Part shown: positions 23,544-34,582 of the stretch, piece by piece
Position numbering within the stretch: position 1 is the first letter of the stretch
How the letters are laid out: every line of letters begins with the position of its first letter
Origin: Phialocephala subalpina
Lineage: Eukaryota > Ascomycota > Leotiomycetes > Helotiales > Mollisiaceae
Assembly (NCBI GenBank): GCA_900073065.1
Contig: FJOG01000004.1
Coordinates: 1,044,985 to 1,108,984, forward strand
Length of the DNA: 64,000 nucleotides
Direction of reading: 5' to 3'
Translations under genes and position numbers: made by a program
Notes under the pieces: model-generated
Told to the model about the DNA's origin: nothing
Seen by the model: only the letters and a program-made list of their open reading frames with translations
The model's database searches: none

Positions 23544-25782
23544 ATGGCACCCGAAGCAGCAATGAAGAGAAAGCCGCGCGAGAATCAGTACCTGTTTGAC
23601 GTAGGAGTCAAAGGAAGGCAAGTGTATCATCATCTGCGTATACCTATCTCTAACATTGAAACAGGAAAACCGGCCTTACCCTACCAGATACTGGAATTCG
23701 AGACGAGAATGGCCTGGAACCAATGGACCACATATTCTCTTCCCCAGAGAAGCCGAAAGCAAAGTCTGTGCAGAGAGTGAATGGCACAAATAAGAATTCG
23801 AATGGAACACTCACTAGCGAGGAAGATGTGGATGTGGATGACAGTAGGTCTATAATTGGCAGGCACATGCGATTTTGATGTTGACTCTGCATAGGTTCCA
23901 TTCCAGAACCGAATGTAGTCCTCAACGAACGCAAACAAGCAAGTATGCGATTACCTCCACCTCGATCGAAGTCGCCTATCAAGACATTCTTACAATCACC
24001 AGCCCGCAGAAATCCCTCTCTTGGTCCAAACTCGCCCTCAAGACCCGCACTAAGGGCATCCTCTGTCTCAACTTCCGTTCGACGAAAGTTAGACTTCTCC
24101 AACGCGAGTTTCGAGAGTATCGACGAAAACACTGTCGCTCAGGTGCCACAAAAGCGGGCAGGCTCAGCTCAGCCAAAGCTCAGCACCGCCAGACTTGTCA
24201 ATGGGAGCGGCGTGAAGTCTCTAGGGCTGGCATTTTCAGGTCGCGATGGTGAAAATGTCAATGGCGATGACAGTACTATGGATGATGATGGCTTTATGAA
24301 TGGCGATGATTCTCTGCAGCTCATCAATGAGGATAGCGAGATCATGACACCACCTGCAGACTTGGACGAGGATGATGAACCAATGCTGGAAGAGGAGCCC
24401 GAACCAGAACCTAAGCCTTCGAAGAAAGGAAAGGGTAAAGCGAAAACCGTGGAAGAGGTTCCAGAGAAGGCTGTGAAGAGCAGAGGTCGACCAAAGAAGA
24501 TAGCACTTGTTGAGGTTGAACAGGAAGAGGAAGAGGAAGAAGTGCCGCAGCCAGAAGAGGAAGTCATTGAGGAGGTGCGCCCTAAGAAACGTACCAGATC
24601 ATCGATGGACGGTGCCACATCAGAAGCTGCCAAGGCTCCGAAGGCCAAAGGTGGAAGACCCAAGAAGGCAGCTCAGCAAGAGGAACCAGTGGCTGAAGAA
24701 GTTGAGGAGCAACTTGCTAAGAAGAAAGGAGGCAAATCAAAGAAGGCAGTCCAGGAGGATCCGGCAGAGGCTCCAGAGCCTGAAGCTGAAGAAGTTGAAG
24801 AACGTCCTGCGAAGAGGAGTCGACGCTCTCTTGACGGATCTGTGGCACCGAAAGATACAGGGAAATCGAAGAAAGCTGCCTCAAAGGAAGCTCCATCGAA
24901 AGCGAAGGCTGTTGGTCGCAAACCCAAGCTGGCTCCCATTGCCGAGGCCAACTCACCAGCAGTCCAACGAGGTCCTCCGCTCCCAAGGATCAACAATGGC
25001 CTCTTCATCCTTCGACGAGAAACTCCTGCGGAAGGACTTGGCTTCAAGCAGACTCGTTCTGGACGAAATTCAATTAAACCGGTTGCGTACTGGAGAAACG
25101 AGAGAATCGAGTATGCAGAAGACGAAATGCAAGATGGATCTGCGAAATATCTATTGCCACGCATCAAGGAGGTTGTCCGTACCGAAGAGGTACAGCAGAC
25201 AAAGGTCAAGCGCAGCAGAGCAAAATCCAAGGCGCCGAAGTCAAGAGCCACGGCAGAACCAGAATCCGAAGAAGACGACGAAATTGAACCTTGGGAAATG
25301 GAGCCCGGCAGAATATTTGGAGCGATCCGTGCCTGGGATCCAGAAGATCCAACTGGAGTGGAAGTCGATGAACTTGAGGAAGAAGTTGCTCTGTCTTCAG
25401 CAGCAATCATTACTCGTGATATTGCCGGTGCATCGTTCAAGTTCGCCAAGACCCTCAGCTATCCATTCTTCGGAGCTGGAATGGTGGACCTACCTCCTGG
25501 TTCCCAGAAGAAGCCGAAGAACTCGAGAAGGATGCAAATGGCATTTTTTGTGTTCTATGGCAGGGTCAAGGTGACTATCAACGACAACGAATTTAGGATT
25601 GGCAAAGGAGGAATGTTCCAGGTACCTAGAGGTAAGCGCCTACCATCCTTTCCTTGAAATCAAATCTAACTCATAAAGGCAATTTCTACAGCATCGAGAA
25701 CGACTACGAGAAGCCGGCTAGGATATTCTTCTCTCAAGGTTGTGAGCTTCCGGAAGCAGCGGCCGCGGCAGACAGTCAGTAA
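23544..25782 (+). CDS. Inner kinetochore protein CENP-C / Mif2 / Cnp3
   Basis: Four exons (23544-23617, 23665-23843, 23895-25631, 25679-25782) give 697 aa. The N-terminus has the Mif2 segment NQYLFDVGVKGRKTG and then LPDTGIRDENGLEPMD. The middle is a long Lys/Glu-rich region with AT-hook-like GRPKK cores near residues 281 and 337. The CENP-C signature TRSGRNSIKPVAYWRNERIE spans about residues 471-490 and binds the CENP-A nucleosome tail and acidic patch. A C-terminal cupin dimerisation domain follows (MAFFVFYGRVKVTIND, GGMFQVPRGNFYSIEN). The first intron begins GCAAGT, a GC-AG intron: using the nearby GT instead loses the LPDTG frame. The protein bridges centromeric chromatin and the outer kinetochore. 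Confidence 0.95.
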
Positions 25783-26183
25783 TTGATTTTGAGCATGAGT
25801 TATTGTATATTGTATTGGCGTGCCTGCATAGGGTTGATGTTCTTTTGATATCCGGAGTTGGGATGGTGATGAGCACGACTCTCTTATTCTCAGTGTTGTT
25901 AGTACATACAGATTAGGAGCAGCATAGTTGACTGGTAATGAATGCATCATCAAGACGGCTTCAATCTTTTCGTCGCTACTCAATGTGCACCAAGCAGCGT
26001 CTCACATCAATTTCGTTGTCCGACAGATTTTGGCTTCTTACGTTGGAGTGAGTGAAGGGAGCGAGGGCAGCTATGAGACCCATTTCCTTTGCATCTTCGT
26101 CGTCATACCTGCGGAGATGTTCATTAGAATAACGCCTGTCATCTTGAGGGGTTTTGCACTTTTCAAAGTCGTCTCTTTTGCTG
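25783..26183. other. Intergenic between CENP-C and the tandem duplication
   Basis: This is the 3' UTR side of CENP-C and sequence of unknown origin. It does not contain the missing C-terminal part of the neighbouring kinase gene in any frame I read. Confidence 0.45.
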
Positions 26184-26683
26184 GGACACTGGCCATACCG
26201 CTCGTATTCTACTTCTCCGCCTATTCGCCATATCTAGCTCATTCTGTCATTTCCCCCCCCTTTCCGGTGCCTCTATCTTTTGCCCTCATGCTTGCACGTG
26301 CAGCTATTCGAATCAGGTCATCCCTCTCAACCACCATCTCCGTACTTCTGAATAAGACTGTATCATTGTCAGCACCACTTTCTTCACCTCTCGTTCCATC
26401 ATTTAGATGACCCAAGAAAATAAGGACATCAACGGACACTGGCCATACCGCTCGTATTCTACTTCTCCGCCTATTCGCCATATCTAGCTCATTCTGTCAT
26501 TTCCCCCCCCTTTCCGGTGCCTCTATCTTTTGCCCTCATGCTTGCACGTGCAGCTATTCGAATCAGGTCATCCCTCTCAACCACCATCTCCGTACTTCTG
26601 AATAAGACTGTATCATTGTCAGCACCACTTTCTTCACCTCTCGTTCCATCATTTAGATGACCCAAGAAAATAAGGACATCAAC
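26184..26683. repeat. Perfect tandem duplication, 2 x 250 bp
   Basis: Bases 26184-26433 are repeated without a mismatch at 26434-26683. Each copy begins GGACACTGGCC and ends AAGGACATCAAC, and both contain the same C8 run. The right edge coincides with the point where the fructosamine-kinase homology stops. The identity means either a very recent event or an assembly artefact. Confidence 0.97.
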
Positions 26684-27665
26684 CCTCCCTTGTCAATTGT
26701 GCCGCGGCCGTGGTTTCCGGACCAGAGATCGCCGTGGATTACTACCTGAGGGGGGGGGGGGGGGGTTGGATGAGTGAAGATGCCGTGCGAAAAGGAGGGG
26801 GATGTTACTGGTTTGATAGATCTCCCGTCAGGACCCTTCAGATATCCATCCTTCAACAATCTTGGCACAACAGTCAAAGCAGTCTTCTCAACCAAATTAT
26901 CCAGCTCGGAATCCTTCCCATTATTCTTCTCAGCACATTTCAAAATATGTCTCAACCGACCTTCAACAAATCAGCACCACCTCTCCTATGGAAAACAAGA
27001 AACTCAAGGAAAGAAGCACGACCTCCAAAATGCACCTCAAGAAAGTCAAGAAAGGACTTGCTTACAATCAGCATAAAACTCAGCCCAAGAGCTCCTGTAG
27101 CTGTTATCTTGCTGTGTATCTCCACAACAAGTAGGGACCGGGAATCCGAATTGTGGCTCTTCATATCCCTCCGGCACTGGGGCAGGCGTAGAGTGAAGCT
27201 TTGCCAACTTTTGAGCTAGGCTCTGTCCTGACCCCGAAGATCCAGAGGCAGACAAGTTCAAGAAGTCTGTTGCAAGAAACGACCCATTTCCTGAGGAGAG
27301 GTTGCCATGAGCATGAGACACAGGACAAAGACTAGGAACTGTTGAATGGATGGCGTTTAAACTCGTATGCTCCCCTGTTGTGTTTCTTATCAGCTTTTTC
27401 TATGTATGGAACAAGTGACTTTATTTTACTGCATTTGCTTCAAGATAAATATTTGTAAGGATGAGAGGAAAATACCAGCAAACATAACTTCACTATCCTT
27501 CCCCTTCCCCATTTTCACAAAGTACAACTTCTCGTTTCCATCACTGTCTTTGGTGGAAAGTTTGAAGGTTGAGGCGAAGCCTGAGCCGCCGTGGGTGGTT
27601 ATTGTCGTAGTAGCAGCGTCGAGGGAAAGAGCTTTCAAGATGGCTGGGTCTATCTTCGGCGCCAT
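26653..27665 (-). pseudogene. Fructosamine/ketosamine-3-kinase, C-terminally truncated
   Basis: Three exons (27665-27476, 27374-27066, 26960-26653) read in frame for 268 residues. The kinase fold is clear: HGGSGFASTFKL (nucleotide loop), YFVKMG (Lys), EHTSLNAI, FLATDFLNL, SLAQKLAKLH, FGFPVPTCCG, WAEFYAD and finally VVIHGDLWSGNHGRG, the catalytic HGDLWSGN loop. Homology ends right there, at the edge of the 250-bp duplication. The last nine residues are encoded by duplicated DNA, and the family's Mg-binding DP(A/S) motif and the roughly 90 residues after it are absent. A C-run of about 15 just before the catalytic loop codes for a proline stretch. Intact family members phosphorylate ketosamines to reverse protein glycation. 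This copy is probably inactive unless the assembly is wrong. Confidence 0.85.
26750..26765 (+). repeat. G16 homopolymer
   Basis: Sixteen consecutive G lie inside the third exon of the truncated kinase gene. They code for prolines on the minus strand. Such a run is prone to slippage and to sequencing error, so the frame across it is uncertain. Confidence 0.9.
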
Positions 27666-27923
27666 ATTTCCTTTTGATTTCAAGACAATGAAGGGTTTAA
27701 TGCTTGAGGAAGGGGAAGTTGAATATTAACAGGAGAACTCACATGGCGTGACGTCAAGTCAACACGTGATGCCTAATCGCTCATCTGGTAGCGAACAAAA
27801 TAGGGGGTACGAATGCTTCGTCGTATTCCTTCATCTCAAAAGCTCGCAATGCAACGCAATGCCACGTAAAATGTACAACACAATCATCTATCATAATATA
27901 TACAAGCCCCTCACCCTTCCCAC

Positions 27924-29735
27924 CTATTCACAAACTCTACGTCCTCCCCTCCTCGGATCCAACGCATCTCTTTTCCGAAAATCCCGAACCTCACGAGTGC
28001 TCATGCTTCCCGTTCCGCCCTCAATTCTCCTCTCCCATCCGCCCAGCCTCACCACCAGACAAGTAGCATTATCCCCATCCCTCGTAACCTCCGTCGCAAA
28101 GGCCACCACATCTTTGGCTCCTTGTTCTGGAGTTTTGGCTTCTTTCACTACATCGACGATTTCTTGGTCTGTCAAAGTACCGCTAACGCCGTCTGAGACC
28201 ATGACTAGGAAGCTGTATTCGGCGGGAGAGAGTTCGATGCGTCGGATTTCAGGCTCGGCACTAACGCCGATGCGTTTGCTACGCATGTCGCCGAATGCGC
28301 GGGTGTTGGCTAGTCCAGACATTCTTTCCTCACCAAAGGAATCTGTGACGAACGTCGCCGCGTATCTCCTCAACCTTGTACTCTCAATAGGAGAACTTGG
28401 ATGATGATTCGTAGTAACAGGTTTTGCTAAACCTGTTGCTGTCTCGCAGAGCAAGATACGAGTATCTCCAACATGGGCCACTACTAATGTAGATGGACTA
28501 GCAGGATGCCAAAACGGAGTAGGAGTAGGCGTCGATATCAACGCAATACTCGCCGTGGAACCACCCAAGAACCGTTTTGGACCACCAATTCGATGCTGAT
28601 GTTTGAGATGAGCTGGTTCACCTAGGATGTCGTCTGCATTGAGAGGTTTATCGCTGTGGTTGTCTGTATCTGAGTCTGGTTTGCGGGCTTGGGCAGTGAC
28701 AAAATCGAGGTCGGCGCGGAGGAAGGCGTACATAAGGACTGTTTCGATGGAGATTGAGATTTTGGAGGTGGACGTGGATGGGTCGGAGGGGGAGGTGTTG
28801 GGGAGGGTGAAGTATTCGGGGCGGAAGCGGCGAAAGTAACCGCCCACCGTTTCTTTCCATGAGTTGACGAGGGATCTTTCAAGCTTGATTGCTTTGGGTT
28901 TATTGGATTGTGCTTCGACTGGGGATTCGGATCCGAGAACCGGGTTTGCTGGTGGTTGTTGGACTTTTTCATCTTTGTCCTTGTATGGGACACTGATGTC
29001 GGATCGGACATCGTCCACGTCTTTGGTCTTGATGTTCTCCAGACTTTCTCTGCCTTGTTTTGACAGCTCACTACTCCCATTTTTCTCAGCGCTCGGTCCT
29101 CCCACATCTCTCTCCGGCTTCTTATCCTTCTTCAAACTAGACTCCAGCTCAAATTCCTCCGCAGCTTTCTCCAAATACCCATGCAACTCCTCTCGCAACC
29201 AATCACTACACTCATTCCCACCATGTCCATCAAAGACCCCAAAATAAAAAACCTGCGGATCACCACTCGCGCTATCCGCAGACGTCGCTCCTCCAATATT
29301 CGGTTTATTCCCCGACCGTGTCAAACTTATAGGAGCCCTTTTTGCAAAAGCAGGTATTTCTAATGTCCCAGCTTGGTATGTATCTTCGTTGTATGGACGT
29401 TGTCCCCGCGAGACTGAGACTCCGAAGTGGTGTTTTGCGCTTCGTAAGGGGATTCGGACGACGGTCAGCTCGCGGGATGCGCCGATCATGGGAGGTGCTG
29501 CTGCGGGTGAGGGGCCGGCGCCTGGGGTGTGGGGAGTTGAGGCTGATCGTGGGAGTTTGTGGTGAGGACCGGTGGAGGAGCGGGAGTCGGGGTGGAGGGA
29601 AGAGGAGGGTAGGTTGGTTACGAAATAGTCGTGGAAATGGCGTCTTTGGGGGTCATTGTGCTGTATAGAAGGCGGGAGGTTCTGTGGTCTCCCTGGGGCT
29701 CTATGTAGTCTAGTTGATCTAGTAGTCGAGGTCAT
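27924..29735 (-). CDS. PP2C-type Ser/Thr phosphatase (Ptc6/Aup1-like)
   Basis: A single exon of 603 aa runs from the ATG at 29735; an upstream ATG at 29915 gives an implausible leader. The N-terminus is basic and Ser/Thr/Pro-rich and could act as a mitochondrial presequence. PPM motifs are in order: SRGQRPYNEDTYQ, FYFGVFDGHGG (metal-binding Asp), then a low-complexity acidic insert of about 140 residues. STASIALI and VAHVGDTRILL, LANTRAFGDMRSK, FLVMVSDGVSG and DNATCLVVRLGGW (last metal Asp) follow. The order and the insert resemble fungal Ptc6/Aup1 proteins, mitochondrial PP2C enzymes linked to mitophagy and pyruvate dehydrogenase control in yeast. The paralogue assignment is inference; PP2C itself is certain. 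Confidence 0.92.
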   Translation of the reverse strand: MTSTTRSTRLHRAPGRPQNLPPSIQHNDPQRRHFHDYFVTNLPSSSLHPDSRSSTGPHHKLPRSASTPHTPGAGPSPAAAPPMIGASRELTVVRIPLRSAKHHFGVSVSRGQRPYNEDTYQAGTLEIPAFAKRAPISLTRSGNKPNIGGATSADSASGDPQVFYFGVFDGHGGNECSDWLREELHGYLEKAAEEFELESSLKKDKKPERDVGGPSAEKNGSSELSKQGRESLENIKTKDVDDVRSDISVPYKDKDEKVQQPPANPVLGSESPVEAQSNKPKAIKLERSLVNSWKETVGGYFRRFRPEYFTLPNTSPSDPSTSTSKISISIETVLMYAFLRADLDFVTAQARKPDSDTDNHSDKPLNADDILGEPAHLKHQHRIGGPKRFLGGSTASIALISTPTPTPFWHPASPSTLVVAHVGDTRILLCETATGLAKPVTTNHHPSSPIESTRLRRYAATFVTDSFGEERMSGLANTRAFGDMRSKRIGVSAEPEIRRIELSPAEYSFLVMVSDGVSGTLTDQEIVDVVKEAKTPEQGAKDVVAFATEVTRDGDNATCLVVRLGGWERRIEGGTGSMSTREVRDFRKRDALDPRRGGRRVCE

Positions 29736-30708
29736 GGTCTTTGAACATGTTGCTCCGAAAGGACGCTTCTGTTCTATGATTGGGAGACATGTATGTAGTC
29801 GGCACGTCTCAGAGTTGCTGAGAAAGGTAGCAATGAAGTCTGGGAGGCCAACATTAGACATGTATATAGCATAGGAGGTTCGGAAGACATACCATATGTA
29901 TCTGCTAAGGACCATCTATGCGGACCTCCTGGAGTCCGAAGGCCCACCATCTTGCCGCCAGCAGCTCAGGGACGCTGCCTACCTCGAATGTCTTTGGCAG
30001 AGTGCCAATCGAGATACCAACAATAGCAGAGAAAAGTGCCATCTGATGCAAATCAACCCAATAAGTAATTCTTGAGTAATCGTGCTCGGTGTCAAGGATG
30101 TTGCACAGGCCAGCTATCAGCTTGGCTGGAAACGTTTGCTGCTTCGTGGGCTCGTGCAGTATCTCAGCAATTGGGGTAATTGTGCCCTCGAATCAAGACA
30201 CAAATATAGGGGTTCAAATAATAAAGTAGAATCGTAAGAAAGAGCGCGTCAAGACATCCATTCACCAGGTTGATGGCTTGGGCTACAAGCATTCTCCGCA
30301 TCGGGCGAAAGCGAAGCTCGGCCCGCGACGCCGACAAGGGTGCAATCATCGTCATCGCTTCGATTTCAGGAGACGCAAACCCTAAAAACGGTGTGGAGGT
30401 AAGGGTTTGTATGAAGCTCGACTCTCTTTTGAACATTCGAATAGTACTATTATAAGTCGTGTAGGTCAAGTATAGCGAATACCGTTTACGAGGTTAGAGC
30501 AGGGAGTCACTAATTAGACCAAGGGCTTTCGAGAAAAGCACTCATTTAATTCTGGCTTCATTTTTCATGCTCGTTATCATAAGTACGTCTCATTTTTGTG
30601 TATGAAAATGCACAATCGAAGCTATAAACACGATTATGTCTCTGGTATCATTCAGTGTACGCACAAACCCCAGACCAAAATATCTACTCCAAGTCCTTAT
30701 CCATTCCC
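29736..30708. other. Intergenic, PP2C promoter and FET3 3' flank
   Basis: No recognisable gene. Short open frames have no domain. The PP2C promoter and 5' UTR should lie in the first few hundred bases. Confidence 0.5.
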
Positions 30709-32830
30709 TCATCTTCTTCGAGCCTCATCAGACTCGGAGTTGACAGATCCTCCTACAGGTGTGATATCTGTAGTCTCGTGGTTCATGGCCGCAATACGCT
30801 TCTCCTCCGATCTCATGGTTGCGGCACCCATGTCTGCAAGGCCGTACCTGATATCGAGTTAATCTCATGTTTAGTCAGGTGGAAGGAGAGCTTGAACGTA
30901 CCAGACAATAGTTGCGAGTCCAAGAAGGGCCGCAAGAGCACTGAAAGTCATAGCTACAATACCACGAGGAGTAAAACCAGCTGGAAGCGGCTTTGGTGCA
31001 ACATTGGCACCTGACAAATCCAGAACATCGACCGTGTTACCTGCAGCATTGCCAGTATATGGGACACCACCAGCTGCACAGGCATCGAAGTGATTTTGAG
31101 GAATAGTCAAGGTCTTTTGGAGTTCTAACGGAGCTTCGACCATGGTAGCAATCAAACCTTGGTCAACGTGCCATTCGATGTGACAATGGAAGAGCCAAAC
31201 ACCGGGATTGTCAGCTTGGAAGCGGAGAACGATGTATCCAGCGGGTTTGAGAACAAATGTATCTCTTCTCATTGGAATGGCAGGGTAGGTTGTCTGTGTG
31301 GAATTTGTGGAGTCAAAAACACCAGCATCCTCGTCGGATCGAGCGATGGCTTGGAAGTTGTGGCCGTGAAGGTGGAAAGGATGCTTTCCCGTGTCTGATA
31401 AGAATTAGCTTCGGTGTAATATCATCGCTGGGAACGTCTTACCAAGGTTATTGACAACGATCTCAACAATTTGGTTGTGTTCAAGCACAAACGGATGAGA
31501 GAATTCGCCATAGACGGTGGGATTACTAGCGTTCTCGCCAGTGGACATCACGGTGTAAAGGGTTGGAACTTTCTGAGATACATAGGTAACATTGCCGAAG
31601 AAAGCGCTGCAAGATGTTAGTGTTGTTGAGACTATCCACAGGAGGATCTTACTATGGTTTGCCATTGCCGAGATTGTCCATGATGACATCCAATGAGACA
31701 ACTTGATCAGGCTCGGGTAAAAGAGCCATCTTGTCGTATGGAGTGAGGGTAAAATCATCAAAGTCGTCGAACTCGTCAACGAGTGCTGGCTCTGGCTTGT
31801 CCTTGGTGTCATTGTAGACAAGCCAGCCAGTGACGTTCCAGTTCAGGCCATCCGGGATCGTGTCAAAGAGCGACTAGAAAGCATCAGACAAGTGCGGTTG
31901 AGAGACGGGTACACTTTGGAACTCACGGTATCCATACTGCTAACAATGGCATAGTTCACGCTTGTCTCGTTCTTAGTAGTAACCATGAAGCTGTAACGTT
32001 GTGCAGCAGCAATATAAATTAACTCAGCTTCAGCAGGGTCAGTGTAGACACCGTCAACCTCAACGATGGTCATGTTATGACCTTCGAACCAGAGGTATTG
32101 ACCTGCAAATGCACCGATGTTGACCACTCTGAAGAGGTAAGTCTTTCCAGGCTGAACTGGAACTGTGAGGTTCTGTGTATCGTTCATCAAGGCTGCTTGT
32201 GGGACTGGCTCAGCACCAGTAGGGTTGGCTTTATTAATGAATTTCGGGATCCAAACTTGCATCTGGTCATGATACCAGTCAGAGAGAGAGAGCACGATTT
32301 CCTCGTCCATCTGATCTGCGTATGGGAAATCGGGATCGGTGATGATGAGGGGTGCACGAAGACCGTCTGGGTACTGGCCCTTGTCATGGGAATGATACCA
32401 GTAAGTTCCGGGTTGGTTGACCTACGAATGTTATTTGTATACAGACACTTTCTCGCTGGCTATCACTTACCGTGAAGTTGTAGGTGAATGAAGATCCAGG
32501 TGGAATACCGCATTGGGATACTTGCGCGGGACCATCCATTTCAGTGGTACCATTCATGAACAAGCCATGGAAATGGAGAGTCGTCGTCTGGTTGCCAAGG
32601 TCGTTCTTGACATTGACGATGACCTGATCACCAACAGTGGCTCTGATGATAGGAAGTGGCCATTCTCCGTTGATACCAATCGTAGTTCTTTCGAAGGCAC
32701 CATCTGGGTTTGAGGTGACCCAACCAATGTTGAAGTCGTAGACGACAGTACCATTCGCTGCTTCTGTGACCTTGGAGAGTACGAGAAGCAGCGTTGATAT
32801 GATGGGGAAGAAGGACAAAGAGATAGCCAT
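30709..32830 (-). CDS. FET3: Iron transport multicopper oxidase (ferroxidase)
   Basis: Six exons (32830-32471, 32421-31927, 31873-31653, 31606-31443, 31394-30902, 30847-30709) give 623 aa. A signal peptide leads into three cupredoxin domains. All four copper-ligand motifs are present: HFHG (H86, H88), WYHSH (H130, H132), HPFHLHGH, and HCHIEWH. A membrane segment near the C-terminus ([17 protein letters not shown]) and a short cytosolic tail place the oxidase domain outside the cell. The enzyme oxidises Fe(II) to Fe(III), which is handed straight to the Ftr1 permease. The divergent FTR1 gene next door confirms the ferroxidase role over laccase. Every intron has GT-AG ends and matching phase. 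Confidence 0.97.
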
Positions 32831-32930
32831 CTTGTTAGAGCTTCGTTGACAACAATGATGGATGGGAGAAAGAGGCTGAGGCTGTACCAACTTTCCGAGG
32901 CTTCGAGAGAATAAGATCAAATGCTTGGGC

Positions 32931-32958
32931 GACAAATCTTGCGCGACAAATCTTGCGC
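32931..32958 (+). repeat. 14-bp direct repeat in the FET3 5' flank
   Basis: GACAAATCTTGCGC occurs twice head to tail (32931 and 32945) and is followed by a third, degraded start (GATATCTTG). It lies about 100 bases before the FET3 start codon. Confidence 0.75.
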
Positions 32959-33133
32959 GATATCTTGTCTGTCAGATTTCGAGAAAGTCGAGAAGTCCTT
33001 ACTTAGGCCGGACAATCACCGAGGCCGGATCAAAGACGGCAGGACCTTCGTGGCAGTGGATTTGGCAGTGGAGTCCAATGACATCCAAAGGATATTTGAA
33101 GGGAGCAGGGGAAGAAGGGTCGCGGGGGTGTTG

Positions 33134-33142
33134 ATCAGATAA
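33134..33142 (+). promoter_or_regulatory. GATA-type iron-response site 1
   Basis: ATCAGATAA, an exact match to the ATCWGATAA core reported for fungal iron-sensing GATA repressors. It lies about 300 bases upstream of FET3. Confidence 0.7.
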
Positions 33143-33185
33143 CTGATTAGATGATCTGATTGTCCGGAGGACCCTGGTAGACTAG

Positions 33186-33194
33186 TTATCAGAT
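33186..33194 (-). promoter_or_regulatory. GATA-type iron-response site 2
   Basis: ATCTGATAA on the minus strand, 43 bases after site 1 and oriented opposite to it. Confidence 0.7.
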
Positions 33195-33967
33195 GCGGAG
33201 CCTGTCCCGGTGGCTGTTGGGAGGTAATTTGATTTGACGTGGGTTGACTCGTGTAGACGGCAGGACGAGAAGGTGATCCCTCGCAAGGAAACGGAATCGC
33301 ATGCAAGCTCGTGGTAGGATATGTGTGCGTGATGGTGGGCTGGCGAGGAAGGTTGATGGTGCCCAGAAATTTCTTTTGCACCTGGAAGCGTCTGGAGTTG
33401 ATAGCTTATGTCGACTAATGGTAAGAAGTAGTCTAGTTCTTCCCGCCGCGGCGACGTCAACGGGTGGATGTTCGTTGGTTGCTGGGATCGAAGGGTCGAA
33501 AAAGAAAGTCAATCGAATTTCTCGTCCCGCTTGACACGCGCAAGAAGCTCGGGTTCTGTACGTTGCTAAACGTAAAAGTGGGTGTGCCGGTAAGGTGGTT
33601 TGCAGTAACGACTGGGATTTCCTCCGTATGCCCTATAAATGTTTCCAATCAAATCAAGTTCCCAAACGTGGGAGAGACATGGCATCAAAATGTCTTCGTT
33701 CTTAGGGGGAGACTCACGCACGGGTTTTGTCCAGCTTCGGCAATTCGCCAAGCTTGGCTGCGCGGGGGCGAGCGCATCAAAAGTGGTGCGAAAACGTATG
33801 ATTCAGTTTTATTAGCAGGCGCTGTCTCTTGCCCAGCTTTGGATGCGTTGCATGCCAAGTCCGAAGTGCTGGAAGATCGGGTCGAACAAGCAATTGCAGA
33901 CGGGGCAGGCAATGCTTGCACGACTTGGCGGCGAGAGGAAGGTTGCAGAGCGATTGACTTCCTTTCG

Positions 33968-33976
33968 TTATCAGAT
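33968..33976 (-). promoter_or_regulatory. GATA-type iron-response site 3
   Basis: ATCTGATAA on the minus strand, near the middle of the shared promoter. Confidence 0.7.
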
Positions 33977-34066
33977 GCCTCTGGTTGAGATGATTCGTCC
34001 GTAATCTGACGCAAACTTCAAAATTTCCTTCATGCCATGCCATGCCACCCTTGCGTTGCTTCCGAG

Positions 34067-34075
34067 TTATCTGAT
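34067..34075 (-). promoter_or_regulatory. GATA-type iron-response site 4
   Basis: ATCAGATAA on the minus strand, 99 bases from site 3 and about 710 bases upstream of FTR1. Confidence 0.7.
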
Positions 34076-34573
34076 CCGGCTGCGCGATGCCTCTTTCGGG
34101 AAAGCGCGTGTGGCATGGAGCGGGATGTGTGCTGAAGCTAAAAAAAATATGGTTCGGTTCAGCGCCGCTGTTGATTCTTCTTCCTCGGCCCCCTCTTGTC
34201 TATCCTCATGAGAATCATCATCCGCCCCCTTGGTATCCCAACCTGACTGACTTGAACTCAATGGCTCTGCAGCTTCGAGTGCGCAGCGAAGTGCAGACAC
34301 CTGTTCTCGCTCCGCAAGTCTCTCGATTTGGGCCATTCCCTGTAGCAGCGCATACTAGAATTTGACCACGCATCGCGAGAAACAGCCCCAGAGCCTAACA
34401 AAACTCCTAAATCTAACTCTTCCGATAATCGGCTCAAGTAGTATCCAGAGCCAGCAAACATTGCCGCACCTAGCACGCTTCTCACTGCGTTCGGGTTTAC
34501 TAGTGTCGTACGACTCTGGGGGCGTGGTCCAACGAAAGAGTGCGAATTCCGCTAATCAGATCCGTCGCCTGCA

Positions 34574-34582
34574 TTATCTGAT
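34574..34582 (-). promoter_or_regulatory. GATA-type iron-response site 5
   Basis: ATCAGATAA on the minus strand, about 200 bases upstream of the FTR1 start codon, with a near-match (ATCTGATTA) 13 bases before it. Confidence 0.7.

Noticed and set aside
24507..25574. 355-residue Lys/Arg-rich frame on the plus strand
   Set aside because: It is the second frame of the repetitive Lys/Glu-coding part of CENP-C; composition explains the open length.
29342..29668. Gly/Arg-rich plus-strand frame
   Set aside because: Antisense of the PP2C N-terminus; no homology.
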